NCBI GenBank assembly: GCA_013368315.1
Contig: JAACJM010000270.1
Span: forward strand, 1 to 64,000
DNA: 64,000 bases
Reading direction: 5' to 3'
Source: Tetrapyrgos nigripes
Taxonomy: Eukaryota; Basidiomycota; Agaricomycetes; Agaricales; Campanellaceae
Positions 1 through 10,704 of the stretch are shown one piece after another; position 1 is the first letter of the stretch, and the number at the start of each line of letters is the position of its first letter. Under the pieces are notes generated by a model. The model was not told the DNA's origin and ran no database searches. It saw nothing but the letters and a program-made list of their open reading frames with translations. A program made the translations under genes and the position numbers.

Positions 1-210
1 AAGGTGTTTTTGTTGAATTTAACGTTCGAAAGAAATCGAGAGAGAGAATCTCCAAGCAACAAAAAGGTGAATTCAAATAGGCAGGGAACCCATGGCAAGC
101 GCATGATGTTCCCAAATCGTACATCAGTATATAAGATATGTAAATAGGGGTTTTCTTAATTAATCATACAATACTTAGGGGTGTCGATGTATCACTGAGC
201 TTCCAAGTCA

Positions 211-1255
211 TCAACAGAAACTCCAAATCCAACAGTTTTCGGGAAGATAGTGGAGTGCTGGGGGAAGGTTCATGCAACAGAGCAGGATAGCACCACAGGA
301 TACAATTTTACTAGCGATCTTATTCATAAACGGGTTGAACCAATCAATGTATAGAGAGAATGTCAAATTGCCTGGTTGCTCAGGAAAGTTGGGTTGCGAA
401 TGCCAAGCTCTACTTTGCCAGGTATCCCTCACATTTCCATCAGGAGAGGGCGGGACATTGTAGGACCTGTTGATCATCTCCTCCATCCCTGGACGTTTCA
501 AGAAGAACTCGAGCCATGACCTGAAACACTGGGTGCTATACAAGCACCTAGGGACAGTAATTTCAGTTCTCCTTGTGGTTTTCAAAAGGTGTTCCACAGG
601 GATTCCTCTGATATACTCCTCGCTTCCAAAGACAATAATCAGGAAGGTTTGCCATGTGGGGATAGAGTGTGAAGCACTTGGGACAGCAGACGGTGCGAAT
701 GATTGTTGGTTCGATTTGTAGAGAGCTGTAAGTTAGAACAAATGTCCTGAGGAGTGGAGACCTGCATATTGATATCATAACCACATAGTTTGTAGCGATA
801 CCAAAATGATTGTGGAAGGCAGTTGCAAGAATGAAGGCAATGCCATTCAGAACCACATTGGTAGTGGTACGACTGGCACCACCCTTGAGATGAAGCCAAG
901 CTGCTAGGAGAGCTGTTAGATAGGTTATTATTGACAAGCTCTCGTCTGGAGAAGAGATGAGGATTATGAGTAGTCGGTCAAATGCATCAGTAAGTAAAAC
1001 CACACATTGCATTCCTCTTGCACAGTTCGGATCCTCCCTGCAGAATCCCATTGCACCTCTATGATATCCTCATTCTCATCATCTGACTCATCTGCGTCTG
1101 AGCCATTCGCGTTGGCTTCCTGTTGCAATGAACTCAATCAGTCACGGTTTCAGTCTCGTGCTTCTGCCAACCCGTTGGCCAGGGAGGCATTCTCTGTTGT
1201 TGTCGTACGTGAATCGTTCACACTTGGAGCAATTGCAAACCACTTTGTTGGACAT
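211..1255 (-). pseudogene. Plavaka-type (CACTA superfamily) transposase, N-terminal fragment
   Basis: DNA-transposon protein fragment. Translation from ATG 1255 begins with a Cys-rich patch (CNCSKC), then an acidic stretch, then, after introns (one near 1005-947), hydrophobic and conserved blocks: TIIRTVCCPKCF, a CGTP motif, CLYSTQCFRSWLEFFLKRPG, FSLYIDWFNPF and SCGAILLCCMNLPP. These blocks and their order are those I know from Plavaka-type transposases of mushroom genomes. The reading is interrupted by at least one frameshift between about 750 and 720. It ends abruptly after LPEN near 225, where the family continues for hundreds of residues with the catalytic core, so the gene is a 5' remnant. 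Nothing recognisable lies between 1 and 210. Inactive; family assignment fairly sure. Confidence 0.72.
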
Positions 1256-1486
1256 ATAGTGTGTAGGGCTGCAAAGAATAGAAAGGCTTTGACTCTTTGT
1301 ATTCACAAGTGATATACATTTTCATTTAATGCCGGTCTTTGTTCTATATCTGTCGTACTACTACAGTGTTTTCTATATAAGTATATAAGGTACACTGCGG
1401 ATTGCAGTGCAATCCTGGATTCAGCCCCTGCTAAGGTTACACGAAGTACTTGGGCCTAGCTACTCGGGCCCTTCGAATTCAATAGT

Positions 1487-3198
1487 TTAGATTACCGGTG
1501 GGAGCTGTCCAGTCTGCTTCCCATGAGGCTTCCTGCCTGGGAGCCGAGGGCCTGCTTCCCATGAGCTCGCCCCCAGTGTAAGTGATGATCGAAGGAGTTC
1601 TCCTTCTTTGGCATTCAAAAGAACATCCCATTTCGAAAGCTCGGGCGCATCTGCAAATGCTTTCATAAACTCGTCAAGCTGCATATCCTTCAGATCAGCC
1701 TCTCGAAGTTTGTAAATAGTGTAGTTGGTGCTGTTTTCCTGAGTGTCTTTATGGCAATGTGTATATATTAGTAAACTGTGGATCTAGACAGATTTTAGAT
1801 TACCTTTACGCGGGCAAAAAAAATTCATGTTGTCATAGATCTTAGCGACAAGCCCAGATGCAGCTATTTCCCGTGCATGAAGACGAAATGAATGGGACAG
1901 GTTATGAAGGGTGCCAGCAAGTGGTTCAGATTTTGGCGTTGGAGTGTCTTGGGTGACGGCATCTGGGAGAGACAGAGATTGGTTGGCAAAAGGTGCAGAG
2001 AATGAACTTGGGATGGATTGATTGAGTCGTTTGATTTGTTCAAGTGGCTCCTGACGTTTGTTAATGTCTGGAATAAAACAACCCTTCCGGATGAGACTGG
2101 AGTAGCTCTCAACGAGTGATAAATGTGTGAGAGATGCAAACAGTTGTCTGGTTGCACCTTGTGCATAGAGTGTTAGGCCCATGATTGTCTGAGAGAAATG
2201 ATTTGCTTTACTATACTCGTTGAGACAACAAAGCATCGCCAATGTAATGGTCTAAGAAAGTGATCAGTTACATTCTTTGGAATATAGTTAATCAGACTGA
2301 CTGCTGTCTTTCGAGCCAAACGCGTAGGTGAAAGTGTATCCTGGACCTGCCATTGTGAACTGGCAAGTGCTGAGAATATTCGACTCACAACTGGCGCCCA
2401 CTTCGATGATAACTGCTGGTAGTATGTCCCAAAACTGAATTCAGCCAATGTGGATGCATTGACTGTATGACGCAAGAAACCACTGGATGTGATGATTCGA
2501 GCTTCAGTCCGTACTTCTGCTGCAGTCAATGCAAAGGCCCACTCCTTAACCTCATTACATCCCTTCTCGCTGTTGGCAGAAGAGACCCAGCAATCCAGGA
2601 TATGCAACACTCTACCATTTCGAATGAACAAATGATCGTACAGTGCTTGGGCCTGGGAGTGTTGAGGTTCCGAAACAAATTCGAGCAGATCTGCGAGAGT
2701 ATAGCCTTCATCGGAAACAGAACGTAGGAGATTGCTGAGATTTTGTTCCCTGTTCTCCTGGTGTTTCAATCGAGCCTGTTTGCTTATTTGCCTCTCCTGC
2801 TCTCGTCTTTGAGCCTGCTTCTGCCCTGCAGTGCCAGCAAGAGGAGAAAGCATTTCAAAGCCTTCGCTGTACTGTATAGGAGGGAGAGACGAGGCACGTT
2901 GTCGATGTTGCCTAGACTCAGTGGCACCTCTAGCTTGTGAAGCTGTTGCAGGGAGACGAGCAGCAAGATCCTGAGCAAAAGAACAGTTTGGAATGGGGCT
3001 GTTAGAGCTGGAAGCATCTGAGTCTACGCTTGAGTCTGAAGGAACATCAGAAGGGGGAAGATCTGTAGGTATCCTGGAAGTATTGGTCCCAATAAAATCT
3101 CCAAAAAGCATACGAGGAGCGAAGTTAGGACGGTCTTCATCCTCATCAGAGACCACAGGTGACTGGAGCCGCTCTGAAGCGAGCGGCCGATGAGACAT
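1487..3198 (-). pseudogene. DUF6589-like repeat-associated protein, 3' truncated
   Basis: Unknown biochemical role; the sequence resembles the N-terminal third of the DUF6589-type proteins that are multiplied in Agaricomycete repeats. Exon 1 (3198-2302, ATG 3198) starts with a Ser/Asp-rich leader, then a charged coiled region (QRREQERQISKQARLKHQ), then YTLADLLEFV and a helical domain. A 50-nt intron (2301-2252) leads in frame into exon 2, with LAMLCCLNEYSKANHFSQTI and, near 1830, a YDNMNFF motif characteristic of the family. A further intron precedes an exon with QENSTNYTIYKLREADLKDM. Homology stops near 1575 and the reading runs into a short duplicated sequence (CTCATGGGAAGCAG twice) to a stop at 1487. 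It is head-to-head with the helicase at 3296. Family call is from memory of motifs. Confidence 0.6.
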
Positions 3199-3295
3199 GA
3201 GATGAAAAGATAAGAAAAAAACGTGTTGCTCAAAAAAATCAATGGCATTAAATCATAACTGATAACAATGATTTGTACATTTCTTGACTACAAAC
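3199..3295. promoter_or_regulatory. Short divergent intergenic region
   Basis: Only 97 bp separate the ATG of the minus-strand DUF6589-like gene (3198) from the first helicase ATG (3296). If both were once transcribed they had to share a bidirectional promoter here, or have longer 5' leaders inside each other. No TATA box is evident; the interval is AT-rich. Confidence 0.35.
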
Positions 3296-4908
3296 ATGCC
3301 CTCGAACAACAGCAGAAAGAAGAAAACTGGTCCTAAAGTTGCCAACGCACAGCCAAAGTTTCAAAGACCAACATTCTCAGCAAAGGACATTGAAAGCTTA
3401 CCTACAAAAGTCGAAGAGGTGCTGGGGAAGCCATTGCGATCCTTTCAAATACGTGCACTCGAAGCCCAACTTTCTCAAAAGGATGTTGTGGTCCATGCAG
3501 GTACTGGAAGCGGCAAGACTGCCATTGCTGCTGCCCCTCATTGTCACGAGAAAAGCAAGGGTATGGTGACAATATTAGTATCACCATTAATAGCACTGCA
3601 GAACGAACAGGTTAGTGACCTTCTAGCTATCATATGCATCAACAAGCTGTTCTCACTTTGTAAAAGGTGAAAACCTTTGCGCTGTTGCCATCAACAGTAG
3701 TCAGCAGGCATTTAGTGCTGAGACGATTAAGGTACGTACTTTACGGCCTCAATTATGAAGAACGCTCAGTCGCTATTGCAGAGAATCGTTGCTGGAGAAT
3801 ATCAGATCGTCATCGTCTCTCCAGAAATGCTCCTATCAAAGCGATTTATTGATGAGATCCTCCGTAAGCCGGAGTTCACCCATCGAGTCATCTCTACAGT
3901 TGTTGATGAAGCTCACGTCGTATCACATTGGGGATCTGGATTTCGCAAGAAGTATGGGGAGCTGGGATTGGTGAGAGCATTCCTACCAAAGAACACACCT
4001 ATTGTTGCATTATCTGTCACGTTTCCAAGACGAGTGTGTCGGGATGTGATGAAAAAGCTGCATATTCATCACCAAGAGTGTGTCAGTATCGATGTTGGGA
4101 ACGATCGCTCAAATGTCTCACTGGTCATTCGCCCTATCGCACAATCCAATCAATAGTTTCATCGATCTTGATTTCGTTGTCCCACAAAATGCCCAATGCA
4201 CCACCAAAATTCCGAAGACGTTCATCTACTGGGATAATATCATGGGTGGCATTGATATGGAAGATCACATTGTTGATCTCTTACCTTGCACTATCAGTCG
4301 TGAGGCGGTGCGAGTGTATAATGCTACATACTCCACCGCCTATAGAGAGACCGTCTTGTCGCAATTCAGAGCTGGTGAAGTACGGATTTTGATTTGTACT
4401 GATGCGGCTGGAATGGTACGTCAGCCTACACTCTTATTAACTCACTAGTTTGCTGAATCATAGATTGCATAGGGTTGTAACATACCTGATATTGATATCG
4501 TGGTCCAGTGGAAGCTACCAGGATTAGTATCTGCATTTGTCCAGCGCGCCAGCCGAGCAGCTCGAGATCCAACTAGAACTGGCCTCGCAGTGTTACTGGT
4601 GGAGAAAACCGCATACTCGATAAATCTAGAGAAGGAAGTACAAGATGTGAATAGAAAGGCAAACCAAAAAAGAAACCAATACTCTCTGCCAAGGAACAGG
4701 CCAAACAACGAGCTGAGGCCAAGAAGTATGCAGAAACTCACGGATCGCTTCGAGGAACATACAACGCCGCTCCTGATGGCACTGTTCTATGGCGAGAGCC
4801 CAGGATCGACACTGATTCGGATAATGAGGGCTTATATGTGTTTCTTCAAACTGGAATCTGTCGAAGAAAGGTATTGGCTACAGTTTTTGAAAACGATTAT
4901 ATCGTGGT
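3296..4908 (+). pseudogene. RecQ-like DNA helicase, 5' portion (frameshifted)
   Basis: ATP-dependent 3'-5' DNA helicase of the repeat-associated RecQ-like type. Exon 1 (ATG 3296) has a basic N terminus, a Q-motif-like RSFQIRALEAQL and Walker A AGTGSGKT (about 3500-3525), then SPLIALQNEQ. Later come VVDEAH (Walker B/DEAH, about 3900), SVTFPRR (motif III region), KTFIYWDN, LICTDAAGM, an intron (4415-~4468), CNIPDIDIVVQWK, and motif VI as VQRASRAARDP. Damage: loss of frame after VKTF near 3676, another shift near 4137 (RPI to HNPINSF) and a third in an A-run near 4665. Motif VI normally reads QRxGRAxR; the Gly is Ser here. The frame ...FENDYIV stops at 4908, where a mobile element begins; the 3' part resumes at 8371. 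Confidence 0.8.
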
Positions 4909-5355
4909 TAAATTATTTATTTAATATAGTCTAATTGTGAGTACTTCTCAGAGTCTCGCATTTCTCATCTCCACCTTTCCCATCTCCTACTCAGGTAGTT
5001 CCTTCGCATCCTATTAATCCCATCTCGTCTACATCTCGTAGCTTCTCTTGGTTTGCACATCAACACGGTTTCGCCGTCGAGATCAAACCTTTCGTATCAA
5101 TGGTTTGCGATCTAGTCAAACACTAGTGAAACCGTTGGTCTCCTTCCTCCCACACATCTGTTCATACATGTCTCGAAGTATTTGATATTTATTACAATAC
5201 TTATAGCTCAATTATTTCATTCTTTCTCCTCAGTTTTTATTCTTTCACTCACTTCCCATTCCCTTGAGAATTCCTTCGTTCATATTCATCTACACCACTC
5301 CATTCCTCAGAACGCTATCTCTTCTTCGGATGTTCCTCCCACTAACGCCGGTGTT

Positions 5356-6668
5356 ATGCCTGGTGCTTCTCCCAGCTCTACCAACACCAGAGACAGTGTT
5401 TCCCACGGTCCCACCACTACCAGTGCTGGTCCTCTGAGCACTAGTACTACCAGTCCAGCTGCGCCACCTTCCACTAATGTGACACCTGGTGGGACTATTC
5501 GCCGCACAGTCACGGTTCCTCAAGCCACGCTGGCTGATTGCAATGCAATCGTCGATCGATACCACAAACGCCACATTTCCAAGATTAACGCCGTTACCGA
5601 TATACAGGAGAAGCTTCGTGCACTTCCGGGAATGTCGGAGCAGGCACAAAAGGATGGACTAGCTGCTTTCCTGGAGATGTTGGATAATGTGGATAAAGTT
5701 GAGGATGGAGCCAATGTTAGAGGAGTAAAGAGGGCAAGGGATGCAGATGAGTCTCAGCCTTCCAATTCTGATCCATTTGATCAACCTTCTCCGAGTAAGA
5801 AGGCAGGAACAGACGATGACGCTGAGTACCCATGGTCAAGCGGCAACCCCCTCACTGCCGTTGCTATGGATTCCCTTTCCCCTAACTGTCGTCAAACCCT
5901 GCGTCTGATTGCGAAGAACCTTGAAGATCCGAAAAAGGCACTACGCTCCCTTCAGTCATCTCCCCTCTGTCCTGATCTACCGGAATCCGAACTCAAAGCA
6001 ATTCTACTCGGCAAACCTGTCAATCTTGATGTGGTTTTCACGTCCATGTACTCCAATACATACACCGAGGATCATACGGAGAGCTTGACGGATGACATTC
6101 AAATCAAGTTCAGAAATCAAACCCCTGCAAAGGTTATCACGGATTCTAATGAATGGGGAGTGGCGTGGTACAAGGTCATCATCGCATATAGCCGCACCTT
6201 TCCTCACCTCAAGTCTGATGTCAGAGCATATGGTGAATATTTCATTGTCAATTTGCCTCTGTCAAAAAGCCTTTCTATTCGAGGGTACTCAATTTTGACA
6301 AGGCAGTTCGAGCCCGAGTCGCTTACACCAAAACTCTTCGTTTCTCTGATTTCAACCAATTCGCTGACCTCAGAGAATCTCACATCAGCGACACCGGCTC
6401 TTGTGTTGAAGAGTCAACCCTTTCCCGCGCGGCTACCCGGGCTACACCAGTCAAGTCAAAGGTTCCTTGCAACAACTGGAACATGGGACTTTGCACTGGT
6501 GTGCCTGGTAGCTGTCCTCGCCTGCATATCTGCAATGCTTGTGAGTTACCTGGTCACAGAAGCCCTAATTGTCCCCACCTACCTACAAAATCCACTTCTT
6601 CTCTTTCTACTGTCCCTTCCTCCCTCCCTGCCAAACCCACATCCCCCATTACAAATCCCCGTAAATGA
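5356..6668 (+). pseudogene. Gag-like protein with CCCH finger and zinc knuckle (frameshifted)
   Basis: Putative nucleic-acid-binding protein of the tyrosine-recombinase element. Translation from ATG 5356 (the open frame extends upstream without ATG) gives a Thr/Ser/Pro-rich leader, a helical segment with a KRARDADES basic-acidic linker, and a conserved globular block with WGVAWYKVIIAYSRTFPHL. At about 6292, in a T-run, one base appears lost: the frame must shift to read FDKAVRARVAYTKTLRF. In the shifted frame follow a CCCH finger (C-X7-C-X6-C-X3-H, about 6462-6521) and a CX2CX4HX4C zinc knuckle (CNACELPGHRSPNC, 6528-6569), with a stop at 6668. Upstream of the recombinase gene by about 290 bp. 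The CCCH plus knuckle pair before a tyrosine recombinase is a recurring Agaricomycete arrangement. Confidence 0.65.
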
Positions 6669-6699
6669 TCTCGTTCCTGTTCTTGATTTCGTCTCATCA

Positions 6700-6806
6700 G
6701 ATTTTCCTTTTCTTAATGATCGGACTGTTTTTATCTCAATTTCCCCCTTTTCAGTTCTTCATTTCGTTTCATTGAATTTTCCTTTTCTTAATGACTTAAC
6801 GATCGG
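6700..6806 (+). repeat. Two-copy pyrimidine-rich direct repeat
   Basis: The phrase TTTTCCTTTTCTTAATGA followed by CGGACTGTTT occurs twice, about 70 bp apart (near 6700 and 6770), between the Gag-like gene and the recombinase gene. Could be remains of internal repeats of the element. Confidence 0.6.
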
Positions 6807-6961
6807 ACTGTTTCGGTTTCTTTTGACTTGACTCATTGAATGGACTGTCCCCTTCTTCTCCTTTTCACGATATATTTCTGCTTCGATCCATTTCTTTTTC
6901 ATTCTTCCTTTATCACTTTCTTCAATTTCTGGGTATTGTTCCGACTTTCTAAACCCCCGCG

Positions 6962-7972
6962 ATGGACACTGGGGGCAACGTGATATCTATTTCAGCAACC
7001 TCTAGGCAACCTGTTCGTGAGCCTTGGAGTTTGGAAAAGTTGATTCACGAACGATCTATTTGTCTTGGCTTTTCCATTGATACCTCTTCTTCCTCTTCTT
7101 ATTCTTCTGCTCTTAATTCCTACCTTACTTTCTGCAAGACCCATGATTTCCCCATTATTCCCACTCCCGAGACCCTCAGCATGTATGCTGTGTTCATGTC
7201 TTCGCATATCAACCCTTGTTCTGTCAACAATTACCTCTCGGGCATCGTTAGTGAGCTCGAGGTGCATTTTCCCAATGCACGGCAGGCACGGAACTCATCA
7301 TTGGTGACACGCACGATGACTGGTTGCTTACGTCGATGGGGCACCCCAGTCAATAGAAAACTTCCCCTATCCCATGACCAGCTTGAGATCATCATTAATT
7401 CCCTATCATCTTCACAATCCCATGATGACTTCCTATTCAAAGCAATGGTGCTTACAGGTTTCCACGGACTGCTTCGATTGGGGGAGATAACAGACCCTAC
7501 AAACAAACAATTGATCAACCGTCGAAAGACTATGATGCGACACTCCGTTGACACCAGCGATCCGGACCAGTACTCCTTATTTCTTCCTAGCCATAAAGCA
7601 GATCATTTTTTCGAAGGCAACCTTGTCATTATACAAAGTACCACGCGTCGTTCAAACCCCACTCCTCATTTCCTTTCATACCTCGACTCTCGAGACCATC
7701 TTTTCCCATTACGTCCCGAGCTCTGGATCCGCTCAAACGGCAAAATCCCCACTCGTGATTGGTTTATCAAGAGATTGAAGATGTTTTTCCCTAACGCCAA
7801 CATCTCGGGACATTCAATGCACGCAGGGGGTGCCACATCAATTGCTCAGAGTGGTGTTTCTCCACATCTGATCCAGGCCGCAGGGAGGTGGAGTTCCCAC
7901 ACTTTCGAGATATATATTCGTAAGAACCCCGTAGTCCTACATGCCCTTCTTTTCAGTCATCCTGCTCATTAA
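6962..7972 (+). CDS. Tyrosine recombinase (integrase), probably impaired
   Basis: 336-aa single-exon protein from ATG 6962. The N-terminal half looks like a core-binding SAM-like domain (SALNSYLTFCKTH, NNYLSGIVSEL). The C-terminal catalytic domain has Arg172 in GLLRLGEI, Lys212 in SHKADHF, His284 in GHSMHAGGAT, Trp310 in GRWSS and nucleophile Tyr318 in IYIRK. In the family, box II is HxxR; here position 287 is His, so the second catalytic Arg is missing. Expected to cut and rejoin DNA at the ends of the surrounding element; the substitution suggests lost or reduced activity. No DUF3435 features, so not a Starship captain. Length is typical for the repeat-associated fungal recombinases. Confidence 0.82.
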   Translation: MDTGGNVISISATSRQPVREPWSLEKLIHERSICLGFSIDTSSSSSYSSALNSYLTFCKTHDFPIIPTPETLSMYAVFMSSHINPCSVNNYLSGIVSELEVHFPNARQARNSSLVTRTMTGCLRRWGTPVNRKLPLSHDQLEIIINSLSSSQSHDDFLFKAMVLTGFHGLLRLGEITDPTNKQLINRRKTMMRHSVDTSDPDQYSLFLPSHKADHFFEGNLVIIQSTTRRSNPTPHFLSYLDSRDHLFPLRPELWIRSNGKIPTRDWFIKRLKMFFPNANISGHSMHAGGATSIAQSGVSPHLIQAAGRWSSHTFEIYIRKNPVVLHALLFSHPAH

Positions 7973-8370
7973 GATTGTTCTAATTCCCATTGTTGCTGTT
8001 TCAGGGCATTGGGCTTTACCCAGTAGTTTCCACTCTTCCATAATGAGCTCTCACACGCCTCTAATCCCCACTTCCCCCTTTATACGTTCTAAACTTTGAT
8101 TTCTCCCTCTCTTTCCTACACTACATATAATCTCCTTCACCCTCCCTTCCCTTCCCTATTTTCTTCCTTAGGCTCCATAGCGTTATCCTCATCCTAATGT
8201 CATTCCTTTTTCGGGCGGCTCCATTTTGGGGTCGCCGCGTTTAGCCTATACATTTTTCTTTCTTCATGCCCGTCGACTCGCGTACGAAGACGGAGCAATT
8301 AGATACAATAAGTGAGTTTCCAACGTACCTTGGATATGCGACACTGACCATCATGCTTTCAAGAGGGGGT

Positions 8371-9091
8371 CTTGACAATTCCGTGCTGTGATCTTTGTTA
8401 TCCTAGCCTTCTAAGTCGTACTCGTCCAGGGAAACCTCCTGCGAAGCAAAAGCGGAAGGCTGCTATCAAGAAATCTGATGAGCCATTTTTGGAAGTACAG
8501 AAAAAACTGCGAGAGTGGAGACAAAAAACTCACAAACGCGATCTTCAACACACACTTATTGGTGCGAGTGCTCTTCTTCCTAATGCCATGATCAACGATA
8601 TTGCCTCAGTTGGCCCTATAGCAGACCTGAAGCGTCTTGAAGAGGTCTTAGGTGGTCGTTGGGGATTTATAAGGGACTATGGAGAGCAGATTGTAAAGGA
8701 GCTGTCCAACATTGTGATCCCAGAAGTCGGAAATGTGCCTAAGGCTTCTAAACGAAGGAGGAAAGTAACTGGTGCCGAAGACGGAGCTGATGAAGATGGG
8801 AATCCTGTGAAGAGGGCTCGTGGTGATGGCAGCGGCGATAAAGAAGTCGTAGAAGCGCCTGTCCAAGAAGCTTCGGGATTCGTCAATCTGCATCCCCAGG
8901 CACCATATCCTTACCCTCCTGCTTATCCTTACCCTACCATCCAACAGCCGCCTCACTTCACTCAACCTCTTTACCAACAAGTATGGATGAACGGGCCAGG
9001 GGGTATGGGATGGTACAATATTCCTATTGCAAATCATTCCCAATTACAAAACTTGTACTATCAGCCATATTCTAACCAGCAGGATAGATAA
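8371..9091 (+). pseudogene. RecQ-like helicase, 3' portion
   Basis: No ATG at its start: this is the continuation of the helicase exon left at 4908. It carries TIPCCDLC, a Cys pair typical of the C-terminal zinc region of these fungal helicases, then LLSRTRPG, a basic segment, LREWRQKTHKRDL and the C-terminal helical domain (MINDIASVGPIADLKRLEEVL). After about 8750 the protein is low-complexity (basic, then Pro/Tyr/Gln-rich tail) to the stop at 9091. Together with 3296-4908 it completes the domain order of the family, so the two halves are one gene split by the element. Confidence 0.75.
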
Positions 9092-9129
9092 ACGGATCAT
9101 TTTTACATGCTTACAGTCTTGCATGAGAG

Positions 9130-9840
9130 TTGAATGGAGAAAACGAAGTCTCTGATATGTCGCGGCGAGTGCTCCAAAGCAAAATTCTACTAAGTCAGAC
9201 TTCCCACGAGGTAGGGTCCTAAGCGGCGACGAAAAATACCAGTCGGTTGGCGAACGCGCTGAGGTTCAAACTCCGCACCTAAGCGAGGCAGCCAACCGAA
9301 TGGGACCGAGTCTACGGGCAGGTGCCCAAGCAGCGCGGGTATTTTCCCAGGGTGGGGTGCAACCCCTAATAGCGTGCACCGGTGACCGATCGCGAATAGC
9401 CCGAGCCTCTATGTTCCAATACACTATTACAATGTACTAATGTGATTGCTATACATGTCGATGCAATACCCTAACACAATGGGCGGGTGCCCGAGCACAG
9501 GGCGGGAATATTCTCAGGCCCAAGCCCCGACCCGACGGCCGAGGGACACCTGACAAGGCATTTTTACAATCCGAATTACAGAGCAGAGAAGCGGGAAGAT
9601 TCCCAGGGGGTCGGGTACGCTAAATAGCCCGAACCAAAGCATTTTCCGAATTAACCCGAGCCCAGAGCATTTTCCGAAAGCCCCGACGGCAGGTGAGCGC
9701 CGAGCAAAGGCATTTTCCGAAGTACAGACCAGAGACCATGGAAGGTCGCTTATAAATGCCTCGTAGGCAGGGATCATCCGTGGTTTTTTATAAGATAGCA
9801 TTCACGGTTATAACCGCGATTTTTGCATAAACTTTTATAA
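9130..9840. repeat. GC-rich repetitive segment, possible solo LTR
   Basis: No credible gene. The stretch is clearly richer in G+C than its neighbours and contains internal repeats: GCATTTTCCGAA three times between 9638 and 9722, and a GGGC(A/G)GGTGCCC(A/G)AGCA...CAGG unit near 9317 and 9481. A TATAAAT at about 9751 followed by a GC-rich leader would fit an LTR promoter, but no TG...CA ends with a matching target duplication were found. Nature uncertain. Confidence 0.35.
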
Positions 9841-9865
9841 AATATCTATGCTATAGCCTGAACTT

Positions 9866-10202
9866 GCAGAGATGGTAGATTTGATGACTTCTCACGTTGG
9901 TTCTTTATTTCTTATATTTCTGTTTTTATTGCAGGATAAGTTACTTGTTGGACCTCCACCGTCCAATTCCTATATGCCTTACCGCAATCTGGAAGAAGAG
10001 GGGAAGAGAAAGAAAGGGGCCAGGGGGGGGGGGGGTCTTCAACAGCTGGAATCCCAAGTGTTGAAGCTTCAGTTTGCAGAGATAGTAGATTTGATGACTT
10101 CTCCTGTTGGTTTTTTTATTTCTTATGTTTCTGTTTTTATTGCAGGATAGGTTGCTGGTTAGGCCTCCACCTTCCGATTGCTATATGCCTTACCACAATT
10201 TG
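9866..10202 (+). repeat. ~207-bp spaced tandem duplication, part of a dispersed repeat
   Basis: Copy 1 (about 9866-9990) and copy 2 (about 10073-10202) share GTAGATTTGATGACTTCTC, TTTCTGTTTTTATTGCAGGAT and CTATATGCCTTACC. A third, partial copy lies at about 24536-24680 (CTATACACCTTACCACAATT, TGAGATCGGG, ATTATGGCGTAA). A G12 run separates copies 1 and 2. The TTTTTATTGCAG ends look like 3' splice sites, so the unit may come from an exon plus intron. From 10203 to 10704 I see only the tail of this repeat and no gene. Confidence 0.7.
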
Positions 10203-10704
10203 ATGTTGCAGCTGGGTATGCCTGGGCAGAGAGGTGGGGTCTTGAGATCGGGACAATTATGGCGTAAAGCATATCTATGGTTGTGTTGATTGTACTTTTG
10301 GTGTGTTTTCTCTGTTTGTTTGTTCTGATTTTTCTTTGGTTTTTGTTATTGTTCTTTCCATTGTTGTCTTTCCATTAGGGTTCCTTGTGCGTATGTCTCC
10401 AGTGAGAGGAGGGAGCTTAAAAGGTCGATGAGGCCAGAAGCTGAGTCTTGAGTTCTCGGGTCTCTCGTCAAGATGATTTCAAATGTAGTGTAGTGTAACT
10501 TGACTGTGTGAGTAATCCTAAATAATAAAGAACGGGCGGATGGTATCAAATAGTGATTATATAATCAAATGATAGTAGGAATTTCGGATTTGAGCTTCAA
10601 TAAGTAAGTAAATGAGAGAGATAGCAGAATCATTCTGTAAATCAAAGAAACTTGTCCTTCTCACTATTCCCACTGTGCTTTATCCCTCAATTGAAATCTC
10701 CAGA

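Larger units (their letters stand above)
4909..8370 (+). mobile_element. Tyrosine-recombinase element inserted in the helicase
   Basis: A 3462-bp insertion carrying a CCCH/zinc-knuckle protein gene and a tyrosine recombinase gene, both on plus. Ends are placed because the helicase codons up to GTG-GT (4904-4908) join in phase to C-TTG-ACA (8371 on), restoring ...YIV|VLTIPCCDLC. GGT occurs at both junctions (4906-4908 and 8368-8370), so the exact cut is ambiguous by 3 bp. No longer target duplication exists, as expected for tyrosine-recombinase integration (Crypton, DIRS, Ngaro). There is no reverse transcriptase, so it is either an RT-less Ngaro/DIRS derivative or a Crypton-like DNA element. 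Short inverted matches near the ends (TCTAATTG about 4925; CAATTAGA about 8297) are weak. The stretch 7973-8370 after the recombinase has no gene. Confidence 0.75.

Noticed and set aside
1355..1375. CACTG-type terminus of the Plavaka element (ACTACTACAGTG)
   Set aside because: Only one candidate end is visible and no partner or target duplication can be seen in the window.
2252..2271. A 20-nt intron (GTAACTGATCACTTTCTTAG) in the DUF6589-like gene
   Set aside because: An upstream donor (GTCAGTCTGATT at 2301) gives an ordinary 50-nt intron with the same acceptor and preserves phase, so no ultra-short intron is needed. A similar 26-nt case at 1145-1120 also resolves to a 53-nt intron.
6962..7972. 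Starship captain (DUF3435) recombinase
   Set aside because: The protein is short and lacks DUF3435 features; it is paired with a CCCH/zinc-knuckle protein and sits in a 3.5-kb element, not at the edge of a giant cargo element.
9271..9283. B-box-like GGTTCAAACTCC suggesting a tRNA or SINE
   Set aside because: No matching acceptor stem, anticodon arm or A box can be built around it.
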